Assembly: GCA_910585035.1 (NCBI GenBank)
Contig: CAJUEF010000035.1
Location: 1,866 to 9,937, forward strand
DNA: 8,072 bases
Source of the DNA: an uncultured Christensenellaceae bacterium
Lineage (GTDB): Bacteria; Bacillota; Clostridia; Christensenellales; MGBC116941
Direction of reading: 5' to 3'
Shown: positions 1 to 5,190 of the stretch, piece after piece
Layout of the letters: the number at the start of each line of letters is the position of its first letter
Numbering within the stretch: the stretch's first letter is position 1
The notes under the pieces: model-generated
The model's input: only the letters and a program-made list of their open reading frames with translations
The model's database searches: none
What the model was told of the DNA's origin: nothing
Program-made: the position numbers and the translations under genes

Positions 1-554
1 AGCTCCCCAACTGTGGTTTTTCCTAAATTTTGTGTCATTACCATGTTGTCAGCTATTTTTTTAAATGCATCTGAGCCTTTAAGTCCATAAGCGTTTAATA
101 CAGATGTTGCACCATCAATAGCAGTTGAAGTATCTGTAAAACCGCCTATAGCAAGCTTTGCGCCTTGTTCCAAATAACTAAGAGCATTACCTGTATCATT
201 AGTGGCAGAAAGAGTTTGATATAATGCTTCATTTAAATCAGTTGCGCTTATACCCAGCTCTTTTGACAATTCTTTTGTTCCTGCTCCTAATTGCTCTATG
301 GATACAACTGAAGTGTCCGCTATTGTAGATACTTTTCTTAAACTGCTATCAAAGTCAGTTGCCATTTTTACTGACGCTGTACCAACCGTAACTATAGGAG
401 CAGTCACTCCAAGAGTAAGCTTTTTACCTACACTACTAAGTTTTTTTCCAGCACTTGAAAGTGCTTTTTCTGCGGTAGAACCTATATTTTTAAGCTTACT
501 TTCAAATCCATTTGTGTCTCCGTCAATTTTAATTTTTACTGAACCATCTGCCAA
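1..554 (-). CDS. Tail tape-measure protein, N-terminal part (partial, runs off the window)
   Basis: The first 184 codons of a phage tail tape-measure protein, which sets tail length and is ejected during DNA entry. The translation starts ADGSVKIKIDGDTNGFES, followed by a Lys/Ala/Ser-rich amphipathic stretch. It then has the TP901-type core signature: MATDFDSSLRKVSTIAD near residues 60-77, a Leu/Ala-rich helical region, and AIGGFTDTSTAIDGATSVLNAYG near residues 128-150. The start is TTG (554-552), chosen because a strong GAGGTGAG ribosome site (565-558) lies just upstream and no ATG precedes the conserved N-terminus. The gene continues past position 1. It follows Gp15 in A118-type phages, but here an accessory block separates the two. 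Family call is firm; exact start less so. Confidence 0.9.
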   Translation of the reverse strand, partial: MADGSVKIKIDGDTNGFESKLKNIGSTAEKALSSAGKKLSSVGKKLTLGVTAPIVTVGTASVKMATDFDSSLRKVSTIADTSVVSIEQLGAGTKELSKELGISATDLNEALYQTLSATNDTGNALSYLEQGAKLAIGGFTDTSTAIDGATSVLNAYGLKGSDAFKKIADNMVMTQNLGKTTVGE

Positions 555-579
555 AATCTCACCTCTTTAAAATTGAGTA

Positions 580-604
580 TAAAAAAAACACCCTTTCGGA
601 TGCT
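580..604 (-). terminator. Rho-independent terminator after yafQ
   Basis: On the minus strand a 7-bp stem (AGCATCC pairing with GGGTGTT, with G-U wobbles) closes a GAAA tetraloop and runs straight into eight Ts (588-581). It lies between the toxin stop codon and the tape-measure ribosome site, so it closes the toxin-antitoxin unit. Late transcription would have to read through it to reach the tape-measure gene. Confidence 0.75.
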
Positions 605-617
605 TTGATTACTTTAA

Positions 618-893
618 TTAAAATAAATCGCTATGTGTGCCTGTTCTTGTTAAATATAAAATTAAATCATTTTCTGAAATCTCATATATCATAAGCCAGT
701 CAGGACAAATGTGACATTCTCTACAGCCGGAATAATCACCTATCAGTGCATGATCTCTATATTTTTCCGGCAGTTCCTTTCCTATTGCAAGTATATTAAT
801 TACCTCAGAGATAAGTTCAAGGTTATATCCTCTCTTTTGTATTATCTTTAAATCTTTTTTAAATCTTGATGTTGGTTTAATGGTGTACTTCAT
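618..893 (-). CDS. yafQ: YafQ-type mRNA interferase toxin (RelE superfamily)
   Basis: A 91-residue toxin, the usual length for YafQ, which cleaves mRNA on the ribosome. Residues matching the catalytic set of E. coli YafQ are all visible: H48 (YRDHAL), H61, D65 and W66 (CHICPDWLMIY), and H87 and F91 in the C-terminal RTGTHSDLF. It therefore looks active. The ATG overlaps the antitoxin stop codon (ATGA, 893-890), and its AAGGAG ribosome site lies inside the end of the antitoxin gene, giving coupled translation. A terminator follows directly. The pair sits inside a tail operon, between Gp15/lipoprotein and the tape-measure gene, as a moron. Family membership and the catalytic residues are seen; activity is inferred from the family. 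Confidence 0.93.
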   Translation of the reverse strand: MKYTIKPTSRFKKDLKIIQKRGYNLELISEVINILAIGKELPEKYRDHALIGDYSGCRECHICPDWLMIYEISENDLILYLTRTGTHSDLF

Positions 894-1165
894 CCAAGTA
901 TCTCCTTAAACATGGTATCAACATCATCATAACCTTTATAATCATCAGGATTTTCTTTCATTTTTTTTACTTCTTCCATAGCTGATATAGTATCACTGTT
1001 AGGCACGTTTCTTGAAATAGTAAAGGGTATTCCCTGTTCTCTAACCGCTTGTTTAATAAATGCGTTAATAGCCGTTGTCATATTAAGCCCTAGGTCAGTA
1101 AATAACTCTTCCGCCTTTTTTTTCAGTCCATCGTCTATACGTATTGTGATATTGGTATTCGCCAT
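890..1165 (-). CDS. dinJ: DinJ/RelB-type antitoxin
   Basis: A 91-residue antitoxin. The N-terminus (NITIRIDDGLKKKAEELF followed by LGLNMTTAINAFIKQAV) is a typical ribbon-helix-helix DNA-binding and dimerisation domain, as in DinJ/RelB. The acidic C-terminal half (about residues 60-91, ending DVDTMFKEILG) is the part that in this family wraps around and neutralises the toxin. A GGAG ribosome site precedes the ATG at 1165-1163, and a strong promoter lies about 35 bases farther upstream. In this family the antitoxin alone, and better with toxin, represses its own promoter; the palindrome at 1203-1212 is a candidate site. The role in plasmid or prophage maintenance or phage defence is inference. 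Confidence 0.93.
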   Translation of the reverse strand: MANTNITIRIDDGLKKKAEELFTDLGLNMTTAINAFIKQAVREQGIPFTISRNVPNSDTISAMEEVKKMKENPDDYKGYDDVDTMFKEILG

Positions 1166-1197
1166 AAAATCAACTCCTACAACCTAGCTTTTGTTAT

Positions 1198-1226
1198 ATA
1201 CTATAATATTATGCGTGCATTGTCAA
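1198..1226 (-). promoter_or_regulatory. Promoter of the dinJ-yafQ operon
   Basis: A perfect -35 TTGACA (1226-1221), then 17 bases, then TAGTAT (1203-1198) as -10. A TATAGT hexamer at 15-base spacing (1205-1200) is an alternative -10. It is sigma-A type and lies in the 116-base gap after the lipoprotein gene, so the toxin-antitoxin pair can be expressed in the lysogen independently of late transcription. Confidence 0.75.
1203..1212. promoter_or_regulatory. Candidate DinJ operator palindrome
   Basis: A perfect 10-base palindrome, ATAATATTAT, sits in the promoter spacer and touches the -10 region. Ribbon-helix-helix antitoxins usually bind short palindromes overlapping their promoter, so this is the natural candidate. 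AT-rich palindromes also arise by chance, so the call is tentative. Confidence 0.35.
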
Positions 1227-1281
1227 TACATAGCACTGGCATTTAATAAAATGTATCATAATACAAGATGCTTTATTACTT

Positions 1282-1680
1282 TTATAGCACACACTTTTTG
1301 CAAGGTGTAAGATTTCTTTTTAACGCATTATCAAGGGTGTCAAGAGTATATGTACCGCCATTGCAATTACCATTATAATGGTATTTTTTCCCCGTTGGTG
1401 TGACATATACGGTTTTTGAAGTTTTAGTTGCCTTTTTCTCTGTTGTTTTAGTTGTTGTATTTTTTTGCTCTGCCACTTTTACCGTTGTGTTTTTTTGGCT
1501 GCTTAACTTTGTGCTGCTGGTTAAAGCTTGTGTTGTAATGGCGCTTGTTGCTTTTGTATATGTTATAGTAGTCGTTCCGCTGCTTAATGTAGTAGAAGAA
1601 ACACTATTGCCATTTTGACCGCTGCATCCTGCTAAAACGAAAACAAGCAGTAATGTTAAAAGAAATCCTAATTTTCTCAT
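1282..1680 (-). CDS. Prophage lipoprotein with Cys/His-rich C-terminal domain
   Basis: A 132-residue exported lipoprotein. It starts with a charged MRK, a hydrophobic run (LGFLLTLLLVFV) and a clear lipobox LAGC with the lipidated Cys at residue 19, so it should be anchored on the outer face of the membrane. Residues 20 to about 90 form a Ser/Thr/Lys-rich low-complexity linker. The C-terminal 42 residues (from VYVTPTGKKYH) hold one His and three Cys in the pattern YHYNGNC...PCKKC, resembling a small zinc-binding module. The ATG at 1680 is chosen over an in-frame ATG at 1755: it gives a clean signal peptide, has GGAG nine bases upstream and follows its own promoter. Exact function is unknown. 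Surface lipoproteins of prophages often exclude superinfecting phages, but that is inference here. Confidence 0.85.
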   Translation of the reverse strand: MRKLGFLLTLLLVFVLAGCSGQNGNSVSSTTLSSGTTTITYTKATSAITTQALTSSTKLSSQKNTTVKVAEQKNTTTKTTEKKATKTSKTVYVTPTGKKYHYNGNCNGGTYTLDTLDNALKRNLTPCKKCVL

Positions 1681-1713
1681 ATTCCCGCACTCCAATATAA
1701 TATATTTTTTTAC

Positions 1714-1742
1714 ATTATATCCAAATATTTCCAATATGGCAA
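1714..1742 (-). promoter_or_regulatory. Promoter of the lipoprotein gene
   Basis: TTGCCA (-35, 1742-1737), a 17-base spacer, then a perfect TATAAT (-10, 1719-1714), placed about 34 bases ahead of the lipoprotein ATG. It lies wholly in the short gap after the Gp15 stop codon. An independent promoter inside a late operon is the classic mark of a moron expressed from the prophage. Confidence 0.75.
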
Positions 1743-1744
1743 TA

Positions 1745-2317
1745 TCAGCAGTCATAAAACATATTATTTAGCTCCTGCGCCTGTCTTTTTTCTTCTTCAG
1801 TATATTCAATAGGCAGGGCAAAAGTTTTCTTGAGCTTTAGCCGTTCTTTGTCCTCTCCGTTATAATTTCGGCAGTTCATTACCCAGCTTATGTGGTGACG
1901 TTCCTCCAGTGATTTAAACTCCAATAAAAACAGCCACCAGTGAAAATGTTTACACTTGTATGAGATATCAATACCGCTTTGATTGCGAATAGCAAGAACT
2001 ATCATATTAATATCGTGAACAAAGGAATATATAGATTCGCGTTCTTTGCTTTCTGTGTCTCTCGTTCCGTTATTATATTCAGGATAGCCAATCATAAAAG
2101 TAACTATTTCGTTTAATGCCTGCTCTATATCACAATCCACCTCGCCGCCGAAAATAAGATTTTGCAGCTCATACCAAATTTCAGCATCATTATTGTCCGT
2201 TAATTTTTTAAAAAGCTCTGTCACTGATATCCACGTTCTGTAGTCTGTGTCTATTGGATATGAAACGCCGTCAATTATAAGCTCCTCCGGCGGCGGGCTG
2301 CTTGCATAATTTATCAT
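1745..2317 (-). CDS. Gp15-family phage tail protein (A118 Gp15-like)
   Basis: A 190-residue protein of the phage Gp15 family. The N-terminal segment ELIIDGVSYPIDTDYRTWI is the family hallmark. The rest is rich in aromatic residues and includes the typical central stretch with paired Trp (FHWWLFLLEF near residues 124-133). It lies between the chaperone-like gene and the tape-measure gene, where tail-assembly chaperone partners usually sit, so a role in tail assembly is likely; its biochemical role is not known to me. Its ATG overlaps the preceding stop codon (ATGA, 2317-2314) and no good ribosome site precedes it, suggesting translation coupled to the upstream gene. A stop codon in its own frame just upstream leaves no room for a frameshift fusion. 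Confidence 0.88.
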   Translation of the reverse strand: MINYASSPPPEELIIDGVSYPIDTDYRTWISVTELFKKLTDNNDAEIWYELQNLIFGGEVDCDIEQALNEIVTFMIGYPEYNNGTRDTESKERESIYSFVHDINMIVLAIRNQSGIDISYKCKHFHWWLFLLEFKSLEERHHISWVMNCRNYNGEDKERLKLKKTFALPIEYTEEEKRQAQELNNMFYDC

Positions 2318-2709
2318 CGCTGATTAGATATATTAGAAACCTTATCGGCAACGTCCATTAGCTTATTTATATTCTTGCTGTTTACAAGGTCGGCGATTTT
2401 CTTTTCATCACGCTCACGGCGTTTCTTTAACGCCTTTGATTCATACCCCTCTAAAATTACAAAAGAAAGGTCAAGTAATTCGTCAACGTCTATTTCAGTT
2501 ATGTCCGCGCCAAGTATTTCATTAACAGCCTCCATGCCTAAAATTTCACATGCAAAATCATACTGGTCGTTTATAATTTCTTCAACCTTGTCCGGCTCTT
2601 GTTCCAACTTTTGCTGTATAGTAGTAAATTCTTTAATTCGTTTGGCTACCTCAATAGTCTTGTTTTTCATTTCATAGGTTTTATTATTCATTTTAATGTT
2701 GTATGACAT
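2314..2709 (-). CDS. Tail assembly chaperone-like protein
   Basis: A 131-residue, highly charged protein, mostly predicted helix. It begins MSYNIKMNNKTYEMKNK, then a helical stretch with VAKRIKEFTTIQQKLEQEPD, an acidic middle (ADITEIDVDELLDL near residues 88-101) and a basic C-terminal region (KALKKRRERDEKK). Position, size and composition match the gpG/gp14-type tail assembly chaperones that follow the major tail protein and keep the tape measure soluble during tail building. AAGGAG lies seven bases ahead of the ATG. The stop codon overlaps the Gp15 start. Identification rests mostly on synteny plus the general sequence character, so it is less certain than the capsid and tail-tube calls. 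Confidence 0.7.
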   Translation of the reverse strand: MSYNIKMNNKTYEMKNKTIEVAKRIKEFTTIQQKLEQEPDKVEEIINDQYDFACEILGMEAVNEILGADITEIDVDELLDLSFVILEGYESKALKKRRERDEKKIADLVNSKNINKLMDVADKVSNISNQR

Positions 2710-2748
2710 AGTTATTCTCCTTTTAAATTATTTGTTTAAAACAGCGGC

Positions 2749-2976
2749 TTAATCTGTAACCTGCGCCCAGTCGGCATAAAGCTTGATGCTCTTGTTTACA
2801 GGCATATTAAAGTCAAAAGGCTCGGTTATACCATTAATAAACCAGCCTGTAAAGGTGTATCCGTCAAAAGCAGGCACTTCCGGCTCTGTAGCTTTTGTGC
2901 CCGCCTTAATAGTCTGGCTTGCGACAGGATTTCCTCCGTTGCTGTCAAATTCAACTGTGACTAAGCCGCCGCTGTA
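2749..2976 (-). CDS. Frameshift-encoded C-terminal InlB B-repeat domain of the major tail protein
   Basis: A 75-codon open stretch in the -1 frame relative to the major tail protein, ending in TAA (2751-2749). It has no start codon or ribosome site at its head, so it should only be made as an extension. After a short YSGGL linker it reads VTVEFDSNGGNPVASQ, KATEPEVPAFDGYTFTGWF and KSIKLYADW, a full-length Listeria-Bacteroides (InlB B-repeat, Flg_new) domain with its hallmark FDSNGG, GYTFTGW and LYADW motifs. Such small beta domains on phage tail tubes are displayed on the surface and are thought to bind carbohydrate or cell-surface polymers. Joining at the slip site gives a 232-residue long form. 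The domain call is strong; the mechanism is inference. Confidence 0.85.
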   Translation of the reverse strand, partial: YSGGLVTVEFDSNGGNPVASQTIKAGTKATEPEVPAFDGYTFTGWFINGITEPFDFNMPVNKSIKLYADWAQVTD

Positions 2977-3446
2977 AAAACCGGTTTACCGCCCGATACC
3001 GTAGCCGTACCCTTTTCAATAGTTCCGCCAAGGCTCAGCTCGAATAGTATCTTTTCATCAACTGTATTTAAGTTAGTTAAAATAACGCTTGCCTTTACTT
3101 TCCATGCTTTAAAAAGCGGTGTGCTTTCATCTCCTACATTGCCGGCAAACACAATGAGTACGTCTCTTTTAACGTCCTCGCCTGTGGGCAGGTTATACAG
3201 CATATCATAAAGACAATCAAACGCCCTGTCTCCTTTAATGGTCTGTAATTCCTGTGACAAGGTAGGCTTGTAATATGTAATTTCATCCGTTGGCATTTCG
3301 TCCTCTATGTAGTCATTGGTAACCGTGTTTGCATTCAAGGTCAGGTCAAATATGGTTGACTTGCCTATTCTTGCCCAGTCTGCCTCGTTTCCCTCCGTAC
3401 TTACGTCTACAAAGGGTATGGTTTGGTGTTTCTTTAATTTTTCCAT
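2961..3446 (-). CDS. Major tail protein (tail tube subunit), short form
   Basis: A 161-residue tail tube protein of the Listeria A118/PSA Tsh type. It forms the stacked rings of the siphophage tail through which DNA passes. Family features include HQTIPFVDVS near the start, WARIGKSTIFDLTLN (residues 24-38), YYKPTLSQELQTIKGDRAFD (59-78), LPTGEDVKRDVLIVFAG (90-106) and the C-terminal FELSLGGTIEKGTATVSGG (about 135-153). An AGGAAGG site precedes the ATG. The reading frame closes at TAG (2963-2961) soon after the conserved tube domain, and an in-register -1 frame continues into an InlB B-repeat. The short form would be the main tube subunit and the long form the minority surface-decorated one. 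Its place after the tail terminator gene fits. Confidence 0.92.
   Translation of the reverse strand: MEKLKKHQTIPFVDVSTEGNEADWARIGKSTIFDLTLNANTVTNDYIEDEMPTDEITYYKPTLSQELQTIKGDRAFDCLYDMLYNLPTGEDVKRDVLIVFAGNVGDESTPLFKAWKVKASVILTNLNTVDEKILFELSLGGTIEKGTATVSGGKPVFTAAA
2974..2987 (-). promoter_or_regulatory. Probable -1 ribosomal frameshift site in the major tail protein gene
   Basis: The zero-frame codons are CCG GTT TTT ACA. The run of five Ts (2980-2976) lets the Phe tRNA on TTT slip back one base onto another TTT, after which the -1 frame reads TAC AGC GGC into the InlB B-repeat domain. The -1 frame has a stop (TAA) just upstream at 2988-2986, and the zero frame ends at 2963-2961, so the shift must occur within about 25 bases, where this T-run is the only good slippery candidate. 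GGTTTTT is not a perfect X-XXY-YYZ heptamer. Confidence 0.6.
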
Positions 3447-3896
3447 TTATAAATCCTTCCTTTCATATAAATATTCAATTCTCACTTGAAGCATATATTT
3501 AGCCCCGTCTTTGTCTTGCCCTGCAACATAGCCGCTGGGGGCTTCAAGGGGCTTTACTTCTAAAACCGTCTCGCCGTCAGGAAACACGGGATAATTGCCC
3601 TTTTCCTCCTGCTCGTCCACCCATGCCGCTATTTTCTCTATATCCAGCAGTATTTCAATGTTTTCTCTGTTGTTAGGCTCTGTAACCGCCGCTTTAAACT
3701 GGATAATAGCAAAGTCATAATAGCGTATACCCTCACTGCTTATAGTCGGTTTATCGTCCTTCCATGTGTCATGGTATGCAGTTTCGGGAACGAGAACCGT
3801 ACTACCGTTTTCAGCCCTGCCAAAGTTAAAAAACATATCTTTTATTTCAGGGCACTTCATTAGCCACTCCCATACTGCATTATGCTTATCTTTCAT
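3447..3896 (-). CDS. Tail terminator / minor capsid protein (A118 gp11-like)
   Basis: A 149-residue protein between the second minor capsid protein and the major tail protein, exactly where the tail terminator lies in A118-type phages. It opens with a helix-like NAVWEWLMKCPEIKDMFFNF, then TISSEGIRYYDFAIIQFKAAV (about residues 52-72), NIEILLDIEKIAAWVDEQEEKGNYPVFP (residues 79-106, acidic helix), and a final beta segment KYMLQVRIEYLYER. This alpha/beta plan with an ENIEILLDIEKIAAW-like helix is shared by Minor_capsid_3-type/tail terminator proteins that cap the tail tube and join it to the head. The ATG overlaps the preceding stop (ATGA, 3896-3893). Function rests on family resemblance and synteny. 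Confidence 0.7.
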   Translation of the reverse strand: MKDKHNAVWEWLMKCPEIKDMFFNFGRAENGSTVLVPETAYHDTWKDDKPTISSEGIRYYDFAIIQFKAAVTEPNNRENIEILLDIEKIAAWVDEQEEKGNYPVFPDGETVLEVKPLEAPSGYVAGQDKDGAKYMLQVRIEYLYERKDL

Positions 3897-4228
3897 TTCA
3901 TTCCCCTGTCAACGTATTTTTGCATAGTCGATACCAGCTTTTGCCCCTGGGTTGGCGCTGCGTGCTTATCCCACTGGGAAGTAGCAAGGTCGTGAGGTGT
4001 TGTGCGGTAATGCCTGTTGGTGCTGTATACCTCACTGGCATACGGCATATTATGGATAATCTCTTTCGGCTTTATTGTTACGTTGTTATATAAATCTCCA
4101 TCTCTATAAGGCACGTACCTAGCATAAAGCCTATGCCACTCGCTGGCTGCATAAGTCCAAAAGGTGTCGTTGTCTATCTTTTTCAGCACCCTTGGTATAT
4201 CTATATTGGTTGCAACCTCAATTCCCAT
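3893..4228 (-). CDS. Minor capsid protein (Minor_capsid_2 family, A118 gp10-like)
   Basis: A 111-residue head-tail adaptor-zone protein. It reads MGIEVATNIDIPRVLKKI, then TFWTYAASEWHRLYARYVPYRDGDLYNNV and HNMPYASEVYSTN, ending with QWDKHAAPTQGQKLVSTMQKYVDRG. The WHRLYARYVPYRDGDL block with the PYA(S)..Y motif and the late WD(K/R) segment are typical of the Minor_capsid_2 family (HK97 gp10-like, which helps complete the head-tail joint). A longer reading from a GTG at 4237 is possible, but I choose the ATG at 4228 because GGAGGT lies seven bases before it and it starts one base after the upstream stop codon. It ends in a four-base overlap with the tail terminator gene. Confidence 0.8.
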   Translation of the reverse strand: MGIEVATNIDIPRVLKKIDNDTFWTYAASEWHRLYARYVPYRDGDLYNNVTIKPKEIIHNMPYASEVYSTNRHYRTTPHDLATSQWDKHAAPTQGQKLVSTMQKYVDRGMK

Positions 4229-4229
4229 G

Positions 4230-4598
4230 TTATTCACCTCCGTAATAATGGGGCAAGGGCAGGTTAGCTCCTGTGTTATCCTTAGCTATGCTTACGATAA
4301 AGGCATGTTTGCCGTATTTTTCAACAAGCTCTCTTCCGCTGTCGCCCTTTGGTATTGCGTCAGAAATAACGCCTCTGACAACAATATCCCCTGCTTTTAA
4401 CCCCTTGGCACTTTTAGGCAGGCGGACAATGCGAGAGCTTACAAATGAAATATTGCGGTCGTCACCAATTCGCTTGTTTGTCTCTCTCCAAAAGCAATTC
4501 TCGCATATTTCCTTTGTCCACACTGTGGTTTTTCTGTCCTCTGTTTCCTCTTCTGCTTTATGAAACACCGTTAATGTATCGCTCCACCATGGCAGCAT
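4230..4598 (-). CDS. Minor capsid protein / head closure protein (Minor_capsid_1 family, A118 gp9-like)
   Basis: A 122-residue protein. WWSDTLTVFHKAEE at the start, the TTVWTKEICENCFWRETNKR segment (residues 24-43, with a CxxC pair) and VSSRIVRLPKS, then KAGDIVVRGVISDAI, match the Minor_capsid_1 family: small beta-rich stopper/closure proteins acting between connector and tail terminator. The start ATG shares one base with the stop of the connector gene (TAATG), and a GGGGGTG ribosome site precedes it. The C-terminus ends with the Gly/Tyr-rich HYYGGE. Family call is good; precise place in the joint is inferred from gene order. Confidence 0.8.
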   Translation of the reverse strand: MLPWWSDTLTVFHKAEEETEDRKTTVWTKEICENCFWRETNKRIGDDRNISFVSSRIVRLPKSAKGLKAGDIVVRGVISDAIPKGDSGRELVEKYGKHAFIVSIAKDNTGANLPLPHYYGGE

Positions 4599-4945
4599 TA
4601 TTTCACCCCCAAATATAAAATCGGCGTGCCATCATTACACAGCTCACCGATTAAATATTGTTTTATTAAATTCGTTTCCTGTTTTGCCGCTGTTTCTCCC
4701 TCCTGGAAAGCCACGGAAACACCGTCATTGGATGCGCTTGCTATTCCGCTCCCTGCGCCTGTTGCATAAAAGGATATAAGCTCAAAGCAAAGACGCTTAA
4801 CCGCCTCCCTTGGCTTCTCTTCATCCTTTATACGTCCCTGGGTTGCAATATCAATCTTTTTTCGGGCTTTGTATTCCAAATTGGTAAAAGCCGTCTCTGA
4901 CACAGAGCCGCCCATGCTTTGGTATTCATCATAGGATAAATACAT
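4598..4945 (-). CDS. Head-tail connector protein (gp6-like, A118 gp8-type)
   Basis: A 115-residue, mainly helical adaptor. The N-terminus MYLSYDEYQSMGGSVSETAF followed by LEYKARKKIDIATQGRI is a signature of the gp6-like head-tail connectors that form a ring under the portal. The middle helix (EAVKRLCFELISFYAT) and the SASNDGVSVAFQEG loop (about residues 70-83), then a final ETNLIKQYLIGELCNDGTPILYLG, complete the family pattern. AAGGAT lies about eight bases ahead of the ATG. It follows the small coiled-coil gene by one base and shares one base with the next gene, so the block is one tightly coupled unit. Confidence 0.85.
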   Translation of the reverse strand: MYLSYDEYQSMGGSVSETAFTNLEYKARKKIDIATQGRIKDEEKPREAVKRLCFELISFYATGAGSGIASASNDGVSVAFQEGETAAKQETNLIKQYLIGELCNDGTPILYLGVK

Positions 4946-4946
4946 T

Positions 4947-5177
4947 TTATTTATCCTTCTTGTCTTTTTTAGGCCCTTGCGGTTCTTTTATATCCTCATT
5001 GTCTTTTTTGAGCTCTTCCAGCTCTTTTGTCAGCCTTTCATTTTGCTTTAACAATTCGCATTCCCGCTCTTTAGCATTTGCCAGTTCTTGTTTCGCCTTG
5101 CTTAGCTGCTCTTTTAATTCTGCGCTGTTATCGTTATCAGTGCTTGTTTTAACTCCCAGTCCTACTGTTTTAGCCAT
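4947..5177 (-). CDS. Small charged coiled-coil protein after the major capsid gene
   Basis: A 76-residue protein of unknown function. It starts MAKTVGLGVKTSTDND, then has a continuous heptad pattern of Leu and charged residues (about residues 20-63, with LKEQLSKAKQEL and LTKELEELKK) predicting a coiled coil, and ends in a strongly basic PKKDKKDK tail. The open frame extends farther upstream to 5285, but I choose the ATG at 5177 because GGAGGT lies seven bases before it and the longer version would overlap the major capsid gene by about 90 bases. Position between capsid and connector genes fits a small head-associated or decoration-type protein, as seen in many A118-like phages, but I do not recognise a family. 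Confidence 0.75.
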   Translation of the reverse strand: MAKTVGLGVKTSTDNDNSAELKEQLSKAKQELANAKERECELLKQNERLTKELEELKKDNEDIKEPQGPKKDKKDK

Positions 5178-5190
5178 ATTAAATACCTCC

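Noticed and set aside
1245..1268. Terminator after the lipoprotein gene (TGTAT...ATACA followed by TTTTATT on the minus strand)
   Set aside because: The stem is only five A-U-rich pairs and the T-run is interrupted, too weak to call with confidence.
1282..1755. Longer lipoprotein reading from the ATG at 1755
   Set aside because: It buries the signal peptide behind 25 residues, has no ribosome site and begins upstream of the gene's own promoter.
3893..4237. GTG start at 4237 for the second minor capsid protein
   Set aside because: The GTG lies inside the GGAGGTG ribosome site; the ATG at 4228 has perfect spacing from it.
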